Assembly (NCBI GenBank): GCA_023393755.1
Contig: JAEXCA010000225.1
Coordinates: 1-28,371, forward strand
Direction: 5' to 3'
From: Actinomycetes bacterium
GTDB lineage: Bacteria; Actinomycetota; Actinomycetes; Propionibacteriales; Propionibacteriaceae
DNA length: 28,371 nucleotides
The notes beneath the pieces are model-generated. The model was not told the origin of the DNA and ran no database searches. It saw nothing but the letters and a program-made list of their open reading frames with translations. Below are positions 9,140-16,392 of this stretch, piece by piece (the stretch's first letter is position 1; each line of letters starts with the position of its first letter). Position numbers and translations under genes: made by a program.

Positions 9140-9168
9140 AGCATAGTGCCGGGCTGCGCGCCGGCCAA
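9140..9168 (-). promoter_or_regulatory. Promoter of the DUF4038 gene
   Basis: On the minus strand TTGGCC (9168-9163) and TATGCT (9145-9140) are separated by exactly 17 bases, in the 84-base gap behind the Nudix gene. This indicates separate transcription of the glycosidase. Confidence 0.6.
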
Positions 9169-9174
9169 CGTACC

Positions 9175-9744
9175 TCAGGCGAGGGTGGTGTAGCTCCAGG
9201 AGACCGGACGCCCGTCCCGGTAGGGCATGACGCCGTGGAAGGCGGGACCGTCGCCGAACACCAGCGGCAGGAAGTGCCGGTCGCCCTCCCACATCGGCAG
9301 CTCGGCCAGCCGGTCGATCTCCACCCATTCCAGCGGGCCGTCGTCATTGTGGTCGGGCGGTTCGCCGGTGAAGCCGTCCACCACGAAGAGGAAGCCGAAC
9401 CAGTCCGACGAAGCCTGAGCGGCGAGCCGGGCTTGCTCGAGCTCGTCCGAGGGCGAGGAAGGACCTGACGAGCGAAGCGAGGAGTAGTCCTCGCCGCCCT
9501 TGCCGAAGCCGGGCCAGGAGATGGTGCCGCGGAGCCGCAGCGAGGTGACCACGATCCCGGTCTCCTCGCGTAGCTCCCGGATCATGCAGCCGACCACGTC
9601 CTCGTCCGCTTCGAGCTTGCCGCCCAGGCCGTTGTACTTGCCCTGGTGGACGTCACCGTCCCGGCTGCGACGCACCATCAGGACGCGGCTGCGGTCGGGC
9701 GAGAGCACGTAGCCGAGGGTGGCCAGGACGGGGGTGTACGGCAT
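9175..9744 (-). CDS. Nudix hydrolase (MutT/8-oxo-dGTPase-like) with in-frame insertion
   Basis: 189 residues. The Nudix box is complete: G-GKLEAD-E at ~42-48, then RELREETG at 56-63, the Mg2+-binding helix used to hydrolyse nucleoside diphosphate-X substrates. The overall pattern (VRRSRDGDVHQGKYNGLGGK, RGTISWPGFGKGGED, WFGFLF) is that of the 8-oxo-dGTP diphosphatase group, so a nucleotide-pool cleaning role is likely. Residues 87-114 (YSSLRSSGPSS to AASS-D) interrupt a conserved GED-WFGF join. Removing bases 9407-9490 restores GED-WFGF exactly, and AGTCC stands at both ends. The insertion lies between strands after the Nudix helix, so the protein may tolerate it as a surface loop. ATG at 9742-9744; no clear ribosome site. 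Confidence 0.92.
   Translation of the reverse strand: MPYTPVLATLGYVLSPDRSRVLMVRRSRDGDVHQGKYNGLGGKLEADEDVVGCMIRELREETGIVVTSLRLRGTISWPGFGKGGEDYSSLRSSGPSSPSDELEQARLAAQASSDWFGFLFVVDGFTGEPPDHNDDGPLEWVEIDRLAELPMWEGDRHFLPLVFGDGPAFHGVMPYRDGRPVSWSYTTLA
9407..9490. repeat. 84-base in-frame repeat insertion inside the Nudix gene
   Basis: The segment is 28 codons long, bounded by AGTCC at 9402-9406 and again at 9486-9490, as a 5-base target duplication would leave. Its internal sequence CTGACGAGCGAAGCGAGGAG resembles GACGAGCGGAGCGAGGAG in the treB-treC gap (about 16446-16464), and AGGCTTCG on its other strand resembles the box of the tsaB insertion. Confidence 0.75.
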
Positions 9745-9754
9745 CAGGGACGAC

Positions 9755-9836
9755 CCTTCGAGACTCCGGCTGCCGAGCAGCCGGACCTCAGGGATCGACG
9801 TGGCCTCACGGCTGCGCGGTCGGACCTCAGGGATCG
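9755..9836. repeat. Dispersed hairpin repeat in the tsaD/Nudix gap
   Basis: CCTTCGAGACT, hairpin CCGGCTGC-CGA-GCAGCCGG (8-bp perfect stem) and ACCTCAGG lie at 9755-9798. A 16-base sequence, CGGACCTCAGGGATCG, is present at 9782-9797 and exactly repeated at 9821-9836, indicating a partial second unit. Together they fill nearly the whole 103-base gap between the two minus-strand genes. Confidence 0.65.
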
Positions 9837-9847
9837 GTGGGCGGGCA

Positions 9848-10903
9848 TCAGGCGACGACCTTGGCGACGTTCATGCCCGGGTCGGCGCCGATGGTCAGCG
9901 CGGACGGCGGCAGGCCGGCGGTGACCACCTCGGCGCCCAGCACGGCGATCATCGCGCCGTTGTCGGTGCACAACGCCGGACGGGGTCGGCGCAGCGTGAT
10001 GCCGCGGGCGGCCGTCCGCTCCTCCAGCAGGGCACGGAGCCGGGAGTTCGCGGCCACCCCGCCACCCAGCAGCAGGGTGTCGACGCCGAGGTGCTCGCAG
10101 GCGTCCACCGCCTTGGCGGTGAGCACATCGCAGACCGCCTCCTGGAAGGACGCGGCGACATCGGCGATCGGGACGTCCAGCCCGTCGCGGCGGCGGGTCT
10201 CCACCCAGCGGGAGACGGCAGTCTTCAGACCAGAGAACGAGTAGTCGAAGCGGTGCTTCACCAGATCCTTGGACGCGGTCAGCCCGCGCGGGAAGGCGAT
10301 CGCCTTCGGGTCGCCGTCGGCGGCGGCCTTGTCGATCACCGGTCCACCGGGGTAGGCGAGCCCGAGCAGCCGGGCGACCTTGTCGTAGGCCTCGCCGGCG
10401 GCGTCGTCGATGGTGGCACCCAACTCCCGGATGTCGCTGGTGATGTCGCCCACCGCCAGCAGCGAGGTGTGCCCGCCGGAGACCAGCAGCGCGGCGCAGG
10501 GCTGCGGCAGGTCGCCGTGGTCGAGCAGGTCGACCGCGACGTGGCCGATCAGGTGGTTCACCCCGTAGAGCGGCTTGTTCAGCGCGACCGACAGCGCCTT
10601 GGCGGCCGAGAGTCCGACCACCAGCGCGCCCATCAGACCGGGTCCGGCGGTCACCGCGATGGCGTCCACCTGGGTCAGGTCGACGTCGGCCTTGGCCAGC
10701 GCCCGGCGCAGGGTCGGCGCCATCGCCTGCAGGTGGGCGCGACTGGCCACCTCGGGCACCACACCACCGAACCGGACGTGCAGGTCGACCGAGCTGGCGA
10801 CCTCGTTGGCCAGCAGTTCGTGACCGCGGACGATCCCGACGCCGGTCTCGTCGCAGGAGGATTCGATCCCCAGGATCAGTGGTCCGCCAACGGGGGTGTT
10901 CAC
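9848..10903 (-). CDS. tsaD: tRNA N6-threonylcarbamoyladenosine synthase subunit TsaD
   Basis: Transfers the threonylcarbamoyl group from TC-AMP to A37 of ANN-decoding tRNAs, acting with TsaB and TsaE in the cytoplasm. The 351-residue product has the family pattern ILGIESSCDETGVGIV at the start, metal-binding H117 and H121 in NHLIGH, LLVSGGHTSLL, GEAYDKVARLLGLAYPGGP and, near the end, GGGVAANSRLR and CTDNGAMIA with the last metal-binding Asp. The GTG start at 10901-10903 overlaps the rimI stop by 4 bases (GTGA), indicating translational coupling; the longer frame upstream is only rimI and tsaB sequence in another frame. Length and motifs are normal. Confidence 0.97.
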   Translation of the reverse strand: MNTPVGGPLILGIESSCDETGVGIVRGHELLANEVASSVDLHVRFGGVVPEVASRAHLQAMAPTLRRALAKADVDLTQVDAIAVTAGPGLMGALVVGLSAAKALSVALNKPLYGVNHLIGHVAVDLLDHGDLPQPCAALLVSGGHTSLLAVGDITSDIRELGATIDDAAGEAYDKVARLLGLAYPGGPVIDKAAADGDPKAIAFPRGLTASKDLVKHRFDYSFSGLKTAVSRWVETRRRDGLDVPIADVAASFQEAVCDVLTAKAVDACEHLGVDTLLLGGGVAANSRLRALLEERTAARGITLRRPRPALCTDNGAMIAVLGAEVVTAGLPPSALTIGADPGMNVAKVVA

Positions 10904-11340
10904 AGTTTCACCGCCATCACCAGGGCGTCCACGCCGGTGCCGTAGTAGTCCCGCCGCCGGTCGAGGGTGGCGAACCCCAGCTTCTCGTAGGTGCGGACGG
11001 CGGAGGCGTTGTCCGGACGCACCTCGAGCAGCATCCGGCGGGCGCCCACCGCCTTGGCCCAGTCCATGCCGGCGCGGATCAGCGAGCCGCCGATCCCCCG
11101 GCCGCGGGAATCGGGAGCGACGATCACCCGCAACAGGTCGGCCATGTCGGCGGCCAGGCTGAAGGTGGCCACCCCGACCACCAGCCCACGGGCGTCGTGC
11201 CGCACCAGCACCAGGCGCTCGGGGTTGTCGAGTTCGGCCTGCCAGGCCTCCCGGCTCCAGCGCAGCGGACGGTCGAAGCCGGCCTCCTCGAGCACCAGGA
11301 TCTGGTCGAGGTCGTCGGCGCGGGCGGACGAGATGATCAT
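10900..11340 (-). CDS. rimI: Ribosomal-protein S18 alanine N-acetyltransferase RimI
   Basis: 146-residue GNAT enzyme; the family acetylates the N-terminal alanine of ribosomal protein S18 and possibly other proteins. The acetyl-CoA-binding motif A is LLRVIVAPDSRGRGIGGSLI (R-G-R-G-I-G), followed by LEVRPDNASAVRTYEKLGF and the C-terminal RRDYYGTGVDALVM, which is characteristic of RimI. Start ATG overlaps the tsaB stop by 4 bases (ATGA), and its own stop overlaps the tsaD start. The tsaB-rimI-tsaD order is the usual actinobacterial one. Confidence 0.93.
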   Translation of the reverse strand: MIISSARADDLDQILVLEEAGFDRPLRWSREAWQAELDNPERLVLVRHDARGLVVGVATFSLAADMADLLRVIVAPDSRGRGIGGSLIRAGMDWAKAVGARRMLLEVRPDNASAVRTYEKLGFATLDRRRDYYGTGVDALVMAVKL

Positions 11341-12059
11341 CGGATCCTCCTGGGAGCCAGCCGGGGCGGCAGCAGGGTGGACTTGCGCGCGGTCGGCACC
11401 TCGGCGTCCGGGCGGCGCAGGTAGAGGGGTTCCAGCCCGGCGTCCGGCAGTTCGTCGGCGAGCGCGGCCAGGACACCGGCGTCGAACTCGATCGCCAGGC
11501 CGGTCACCGGGCCAACCCTCGGCAGATCGGGCAGCTCCTCCGGCGCGGTGACGAACGGGCCCCCCGTCCGGCTGCCATCAGCGGCATAGGTGGCCCAGTA
11601 CCACTCCTTGCGCCGGGCATCGACGGCGACGATGAAGCCGGGATCCCGGTGGCTGAGGTCGCTCGGCAGGAGCGGGTCTCGAAGCCCGGGCGAGGTGCTT
11701 CCAGGCTTCGAGACTCGCTGCTCCGCAGCGACCTCAGCCACCGAAAGTGCCTGCTGAGCCAGGACATCCAGCGAGCAGACCCCGCGCACCGCAACCCCCA
11801 GCGCCTCCCCCAGGGTGATGGCGGCCACCACGCCCACCCGCAGGCCGGTGAACGGGCCGGGACCGACCCCCACCGCGATCTGGTCGACCTGTGCCAGCCC
11901 GGCCAGTCCGGCCTCGGCCACCACCTGCTGCACCAGCGGCATCAACTGCTCGGCGTGGGCGCGGGTGTCCGGGATCACGCCGGAAGCCAGCACCTCGCCG
12001 TCCTTCGCGATGCCGGCGCAGACCACCCCGGAGGTGTCGATCCCCAGCACGATGCTCAT
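11337..12059 (-). CDS. tsaB: t6A37 biosynthesis subunit TsaB with in-frame palindromic insertion
   Basis: Scaffold partner of TsaD in t6A synthesis, an ASKHA-fold protein without its own catalysis. 240 residues beginning MSIVLGIDTSGVVCAGIAK, with RAHAEQLMPLVQQVV and the diagnostic GVGPGPFTGLRVGV stretch, then GVCSLDVLAQQAL and FIVAVDARRKEWYWATY. Between these last two segments lie ~32 extra residues (about 106-137, SVAEVAAEQRVSKPG to PSDLSHR) encoded by a 97-base imperfect palindrome. The frame is intact. The ATG at 12057-12059 has only a weak GGGGAC ribosome site; an upstream TTG is unlikely. Its stop is coupled to rimI. The insertion sits in a loop following the helix after the GPGPFTG motif, away from the N-terminal dimer region, but its effect is unknown. 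Confidence 0.94.
   Translation of the reverse strand: MSIVLGIDTSGVVCAGIAKDGEVLASGVIPDTRAHAEQLMPLVQQVVAEAGLAGLAQVDQIAVGVGPGPFTGLRVGVVAAITLGEALGVAVRGVCSLDVLAQQALSVAEVAAEQRVSKPGSTSPGLRDPLLPSDLSHRDPGFIVAVDARRKEWYWATYAADGSRTGGPFVTAPEELPDLPRVGPVTGLAIEFDAGVLAALADELPDAGLEPLYLRRPDAEVPTARKSTLLPPRLAPRRIR
11647..11743. repeat. 97-base palindromic element inserted in tsaB
   Basis: Outer arms CGGTGGCTGAGGTCGCT (11647-11663) and AGCGACCTCAGCCACCG (11727-11743) are perfect 17-base inverted repeats. Inner halves remain largely complementary through GTCTCGAAGCC (11675-11685) and GGCTTCGAGAC (11704-11714), leaving a loop of about 18 bases. Each half is one copy of the box-hairpin-box unit seen at 6099-6139 and 9755-9798, here head to head. 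Confidence 0.85.
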
Positions 12060-12067
12060 AGCCGGGT

Positions 12068-12117
12068 CCCCACGACGTGGTTCGGAGGAGCGCAGCAAAG
12101 GAGAGGACTTCGTGGGG
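12068..12117. repeat. Hairpin element between tsaE and tsaB
   Basis: CCCCACGA (12068-12075) and TCGTGGGG (12110-12117) form a perfect 8-bp outer stem around a 34-base interior with GGAGGAGCGCAGC and AAGGAGAGGA. It occupies almost all of the 61-base gap between the fusion gene and tsaB, where relatives normally have overlap or a few bases. It may be another member of the dispersed palindromes. Confidence 0.55.
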
Positions 12118-12120
12118 TGC

Positions 12121-13095
12121 TCATGCCAATGCCTCCAGTTCGGGGCGGACTGCGGTCCAGCGTTCGCCGATCGGGGTGAGGAACACCCAGCGGGTCTCGT
12201 CCTCGGGGTCGAGCGAGCGGCGGATGTCGATCTCCAGCCGGTCGTCGCTCAGCCCCTCCGCGACTCCCGTGCCCCATTCCACCAGGGTGACGGAGCCGGC
12301 CAGCGAGACCTCGAGGTCGAGATCCTCCAGCTCGGCGAAGGAGCCCAGTCGGTAGGCGTCGACGTGCACCAGGCCCGGGCCGCCGGCCGGGTTGGGGTGG
12401 ATCCGGGCAAGCACGAAGGTGGGCGAGATGATCGCGCCGGTGACGCCCATGCCGGCCCCGATCCCCTGGGTCAGGGTGGTCTTGCCGGCTCCGAGGTCGC
12501 CCGAGGCGATCAACAGGTCACCGGCCGCGACCAGCCCGGCCAGCCGGCGCCCCAGCTGCTGCATCGCCTCGGCGGTCGGCACCTCGACGCAGACCGGCAT
12601 CGCTCGGGAGAGGTGCAGGCGCGTGCCCTCGGCGTCGATCTGGACGAACCCGTGGCGGCGCCACCAGGCAACCACCTGCGGGAACTCGGCCCGCGCGATC
12701 AGGTCGGCGGTCGGCACCCCGCGCTCGGCGAGCAGATCGAGCGCCACCTCGACCATGGCCGAGGCGATGCCGTGCCGTTGGAACGCCGGTCGCACCGAGA
12801 CCCGGGTGATCCAGGCCCGGTCGGCGTCCTGGACGACGATCAGCGCGCCGACGGCTTCGCCGTCCACCTCGGCGAGCACCCCGAACCCCCTGGCCAGCGC
12901 GGCCGCGACCGATTCGGTGGTCTCGCTCAGCGCCGGCGGCGGCGGATCGACCGGAGGGCGATGCCCGAAGGCGTCCGCGATCACGACCAGCAGCCGCCCC
13001 GCGTCAGCTTCGGAGGGTGCGAGAAAGCGGACGAGCCGCCCGTCGTCAATCCGAGCCTCGGCCACCAGCAACCTGCCACGCTCCTCACCAGACAC
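12121..13095 (-). CDS. tsaE: GNAT acetyltransferase–TsaE fusion protein
   Basis: 324 residues in two domains. Residues ~1-165 are a GNAT acetyltransferase: RAWITRVSVRPAFQRHGIASAMVEVAL carries the Q-R-H-G-I-A acetyl-CoA loop, and VAWWRRHGFVQID is the usual C-terminal strand. Residues ~170-324 are a full TsaE: Walker A SGDLGAGKTTLTQG with K205, then ISPTFVLARIH, LVHVDAYRLGSFAELEDLDLE and VTLVEWGTG, the ATPase that drives product release from TsaD-TsaB in t6A synthesis. The GTG at 13093-13095 is the furthest plausible start and lacks a clear ribosome site; TAGAGT (13110-13105 on the minus strand) lies 9 bases upstream, so the transcript may be near-leaderless. First gene of the tsaE-tsaB-rimI-tsaD set. 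The acetyltransferase substrate is unknown. Confidence 0.92.
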   Translation of the reverse strand: MSGEERGRLLVAEARIDDGRLVRFLAPSEADAGRLLVVIADAFGHRPPVDPPPPALSETTESVAAALARGFGVLAEVDGEAVGALIVVQDADRAWITRVSVRPAFQRHGIASAMVEVALDLLAERGVPTADLIARAEFPQVVAWWRRHGFVQIDAEGTRLHLSRAMPVCVEVPTAEAMQQLGRRLAGLVAAGDLLIASGDLGAGKTTLTQGIGAGMGVTGAIISPTFVLARIHPNPAGGPGLVHVDAYRLGSFAELEDLDLEVSLAGSVTLVEWGTGVAEGLSDDRLEIDIRRSLDPEDETRWVFLTPIGERWTAVRPELEALA

Positions 13096-13104
13096 CAGCG
13101 CGAA

Positions 13105-13110
13105 ACTCTA
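13105..13110 (-). promoter_or_regulatory. Candidate -10 for the tsaE-tsaB-rimI-tsaD operon
   Basis: TAGAGT on the minus strand lies 9 bases before the GTG start. The same hexamer serves glmS at 21886-21881. No good -35 was found. It lies in the 95-base gap after the RCC1-type gene, which otherwise shows nothing. Confidence 0.4.
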
Positions 13111-13190
13111 CCAGCGTCGCCCTGTCGGCCTACCTCCGTCGCCCGGCCGTCGCTTCGCCCGGTATCACCGAACTCGGGCTTGCACTCGGC

Positions 13191-14594
13191 TCAGGGCTGG
13201 AACACCCGCTGGGGTTGGGGTGCGCGGAGCTGACTCGCGGGACCATCCGAATCGTCGAGGGCTATCGCCGGATCGGTTCCCAGCCGGCCGTACTTGTTGT
13301 CGGACCAGCAGACGATGCTGCCGGTCGCCTTGGTCGCGCAGTGCCCGCCGAACAACGCCGTGGCACCCTTGGACAGGCCGGTCACGGTCTTCACCTTCGG
13401 CCCATACCCGAGCCCCCAGCAGCGGACGGCACCAGCGGCCGTCAGCGCACAGGTGGCGCCTCGGTCGGTGGCGATGGCGCTCACCTTCGTGAGCCCGGCA
13501 ACGTGAACCGGCTTCGTCCGATTGGTGCGGGTCTTGTCACCGATCGATCCAAGCTTGTTGTATCCCCAGCACTTCACCCGCGAGGTGGCCAGCAGGGTAC
13601 AAACATGTTCTCCGCCAACCTGAACCTGAACCGCGTTCGAGATGCCGCTGACGGTCACCGGCGTGGCGCTATGACCCCGCTTGCCATTCCCCAACTCACC
13701 GAAGTTCCCCCAGCCCCAGCATTTGACCTTCCCGCCTGTCACTGCACAGGCGGTGTCGTCGTAGCTTGAGACGTGTGTTGCACCGGCAACGCCGACGACA
13801 CTCACCGGAGTGGCGGACGACAGACTCTGACCATTTCCGAGCTGGCCCGACTCGCCGTCGCCCCAGCACTGAACGGTGCCGCCCGCCAGCAGAGCGCAGG
13901 TTCCGCCGAGAGTCTCGACCGTGCCACCTAGACCGACCACCCTGCTCGGAGCCGTCTGGATCGGAGCGTCCCAGAAGTAGAGGTCGGGATCCACGGCCTG
14001 GCCGTTGCCGAGCACCCCCCGGTAGTCACGGCCCCAACACCAGACTTCGCCCTTCACGGTGAGCGCGCAGGTGCTGAACTCCAGGGCTTCGACCTCGACC
14101 ACTGGATCCGGCAGACCGATCACCGGAGCTGCTGTGGCTCTCGAGGTGGTCGTACCATCACCCAGTTGGCCGTCGCTGTTGTGTCCCCAGCACTCAACCT
14201 GTCCATCAGCGTGAAGCCCACATCCGTGGGACGACCCGATGGCGATCGTCTCGCGCTGCGTCACGTAGACGGCGTTCGATGACACGGTCCTCGCGGAGTA
14301 CTTCCTCTTCTTGGCGGTCACCCTTGCCTGATAGATGCCTGGCAGCGAAGCAACGACGCTATCGCCGGTCGCGCCCCGGAGCGTGACCCCACTACGCGTC
14401 CACTTGTAGATGACTTTCGTGGGCTCCGGACGAAACCCCGGCACAGCAAGACTCAGGGTGTTCCCCACGGAAGTGACGCCTGAGATCCTCGCGCTTCCAG
14501 CGATCCTGAACTTCGACGTCTTCGCCTCAGCAATCCCCGGGGTGAGCGCCAGGACGACCGACGCCAGTGCAAGTGCAGCCAAGAACCGTCGCAT
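13191..14594 (-). CDS. Secreted seven-bladed RCC1-type beta-propeller protein
   Basis: 467 residues. A signal peptide (basic MRRF, hydrophobic core, AEA cleavage after residue 24) directs export. Residues ~25-115 form an Ig-like domain (ISGVTSVGNTLSLAVPGFRPEPTKVIYKW), common in actinobacterial cell-surface proteins. Then come seven RCC1-type repeats with the core C-x-L-x-x-x-G-x-V-x-CWG-x-x-x-x-G-x-LG-x-G; two Cys per repeat, about 10-11 residues apart, recur in all seven (e.g. GCGLHADGQVECWG, TCALLAGGTVQCWG), suggesting one disulphide per blade. Function is unknown; such proteins are usually surface or secreted binding proteins. Base composition is visibly less GC-rich than its neighbours. 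ATG at 14592-14594 follows AGGGGGG at good spacing, with TATGCT (14626-14621, minus strand) as a possible -10. Confidence 0.9.
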   Translation of the reverse strand: MRRFLAALALASVVLALTPGIAEAKTSKFRIAGSARISGVTSVGNTLSLAVPGFRPEPTKVIYKWTRSGVTLRGATGDSVVASLPGIYQARVTAKKRKYSARTVSSNAVYVTQRETIAIGSSHGCGLHADGQVECWGHNSDGQLGDGTTTSRATAAPVIGLPDPVVEVEALEFSTCALTVKGEVWCWGRDYRGVLGNGQAVDPDLYFWDAPIQTAPSRVVGLGGTVETLGGTCALLAGGTVQCWGDGESGQLGNGQSLSSATPVSVVGVAGATHVSSYDDTACAVTGGKVKCWGWGNFGELGNGKRGHSATPVTVSGISNAVQVQVGGEHVCTLLATSRVKCWGYNKLGSIGDKTRTNRTKPVHVAGLTKVSAIATDRGATCALTAAGAVRCWGLGYGPKVKTVTGLSKGATALFGGHCATKATGSIVCWSDNKYGRLGTDPAIALDDSDGPASQLRAPQPQRVFQP

Positions 14595-14682
14595 GCGACC
14601 CCCCTAAGAACGACGGGCACAGCATACACATGCGCTGCTGACAGGATCCTTCCACTGAGCTGGACCTGGCGACGATGTTCGT

Positions 14683-16353
14683 TCAGCTGGTCAGGCGGAG
14701 CACCACTGACTCGTAGGGGCGCAGCAGGATCGGGTCGTTGCCCAACTCCGGGTCTGGGTAGTTGCCCAGGACCAGGGCCCGGGACGCGTACTCCCCCGCC
14801 TCGGAGGGCAGCCGCCAGGTCACCGGGTCGGCGTAGAAGTTGTTCACCACCAGCAGGGCCTCACCCTCGCCGCGGCGCAGGTAGGCGTACACCGACGGAT
14901 GCTCGCGATCGAGCAGTTCGTAGCGTCCGGTGGTGACCAGCGGATCGGTCTTCCGCAGCTCGATCAGCTTCCGGTAGTGGTGGAAGACGCTGTCCGGGTC
15001 GGCCACCGCCGCGGCGGCGTTGACCTCGGGGTAGTTCGAGGCGACCTCGATCCACGGCTCGCCGGTGGTGAAGCCGGCATGCGGCGAGTCGTCCCACTGC
15101 ACCGGGGTGCGCGAATTGTCCCGCGACTTGCGATCCAGGATGCGCAGCACCTCGTCCTCCGGCTTCCCGGCGGCCAGCAGTTCCCGGTAGGCGTTGAGCG
15201 ACTCGACGTCCTTGTACTGCGAGATCGAGGTGAAGTGCGGGTTGGTCATCCCGAACTCCTCGCCCTGGTAGATGTAGGGCGTCCCCTGCAGCAGGTGGAC
15301 GGCGGTCGCCAGCAGCTTGGCCGACTCCACCCGGTAGCGCCCGTCGTCGCCGAACCGGGAGACCACCCGCGGCTGGTCGTGGTTGCACCAGAACACCGCG
15401 TTCCAGCCGCCGCCCTCGGCCATGCCGACCTGCCAGTGGGTGAGGATGTCCTTCAGCGCCAGGAAGTCCATCGGGGCGTCGGTCCACTTCTCCCCGCCCG
15501 GGTAGTCCACCTTCAGGTGGTGGAACGAGAAGGTCATGTCGAGTTCCCGGTTCTCCGGACGGGTGTATCGCACGCAGTGCTCGACAGTTGTAGAGGACAT
15601 CTCCCCCACGGTCAGCTTGCCGCGGAAGGCCTCGACGTTCATCTCGTGCAGGTACTCGTGGATCCGCGGCCCGTCGGTGTAGAACTGCCGGCCGTCGGTG
15701 CCGGGCGGCGCCTGCGGGAAGGACTGGTCCTTGCTCAACAGGTTCACCACATCCAGCCGGAAGCCGTCCATCCCCTTGGCGAACCACCAGCGCATCAGCC
15801 GGTAGATCTCGGCGCGCAGCTTCGGGTTCTCCCAGTTCAGGTCGGCCTGGGTGACGTCGAACAGGTGCAGGTAGTACTGGCCGGTCTGCTCGTCGTACTC
15901 CCAGGCGTTGCCGCCGAACTTGGAGACCCAGTTGGTCGGCGGACCGCCGTCCGGCGCCGGATCCTTCCAGATGAAGTAGTCGCGATACGGGTTGTCGCGG
16001 CTGGAGCGGGCCTGGACGAACCACTCGTGCTCGGTCGAGCAGTGGTTCACCACCATGTCCATCACCAGCCGGATGCCACGGGCGTGGGCCTCCTCCAGCA
16101 GCCGCTCCAGGTCGGCCATGGTGCCGAACGGCGGATACACCTGGTGGTAGTTGCGGATGTCGTAGCCGTTGTCGTTCTGCGGCGAGTCGTAGACCGGGGT
16201 CAGCCAGATCACATCGCAGCCCAGGGCCGCGATGTGATCCAGCTTGCCGATGATCCCGGGGAGGTCGCCCAGCCCGTCCCCGTCGGAGTCGGCGAACGAC
16301 CGCGGGTAGATCTGATAGACGACCGCCGTCCTCTTCCAGTCCAGTTCGGGCAT
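14683..16353 (-). CDS. treC: Trehalose-6-phosphate hydrolase (alpha,alpha-phosphotrehalase), GH13
   Basis: Splits cytoplasmic trehalose 6-phosphate into glucose and glucose 6-phosphate. The 556-residue product begins MPELDWKRTAVVYQIYPRSF and carries the oligo-1,6-glucosidase-type GH13 signatures: MDMVVNHCS (region I), GFRLDVVN with nucleophile D201, VGEMSS with acid/base E251, and CNHDQPR with D326, plus QGTPYIYQGEEFGM. The calcium-type loop SDGDGLGDLPGI is present. Assignment to TreC over other alpha-glucosidases rests on pattern and on the adjacent trehalose-type PTS gene upstream on the same strand. The ATG at 16351-16353 has AAGGAGA 8 bases upstream. The 235-base gap to treB contains hairpins that may separate or tune expression of the two genes. 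Confidence 0.9.
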   Translation of the reverse strand: MPELDWKRTAVVYQIYPRSFADSDGDGLGDLPGIIGKLDHIAALGCDVIWLTPVYDSPQNDNGYDIRNYHQVYPPFGTMADLERLLEEAHARGIRLVMDMVVNHCSTEHEWFVQARSSRDNPYRDYFIWKDPAPDGGPPTNWVSKFGGNAWEYDEQTGQYYLHLFDVTQADLNWENPKLRAEIYRLMRWWFAKGMDGFRLDVVNLLSKDQSFPQAPPGTDGRQFYTDGPRIHEYLHEMNVEAFRGKLTVGEMSSTTVEHCVRYTRPENRELDMTFSFHHLKVDYPGGEKWTDAPMDFLALKDILTHWQVGMAEGGGWNAVFWCNHDQPRVVSRFGDDGRYRVESAKLLATAVHLLQGTPYIYQGEEFGMTNPHFTSISQYKDVESLNAYRELLAAGKPEDEVLRILDRKSRDNSRTPVQWDDSPHAGFTTGEPWIEVASNYPEVNAAAAVADPDSVFHHYRKLIELRKTDPLVTTGRYELLDREHPSVYAYLRRGEGEALLVVNNFYADPVTWRLPSEAGEYASRALVLGNYPDPELGNDPILLRPYESVVLRLTS

Positions 16354-16392
16354 GACGCGTTCTCCTTCGGGGTGGGTTGGGCGGAGTGGATC

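Noticed and set aside
9407..9490. Insertion sequence with its own transposase
   Set aside because: Far too short to encode one; no transposase gene exists in the window. Treated as a non-autonomous repeat.
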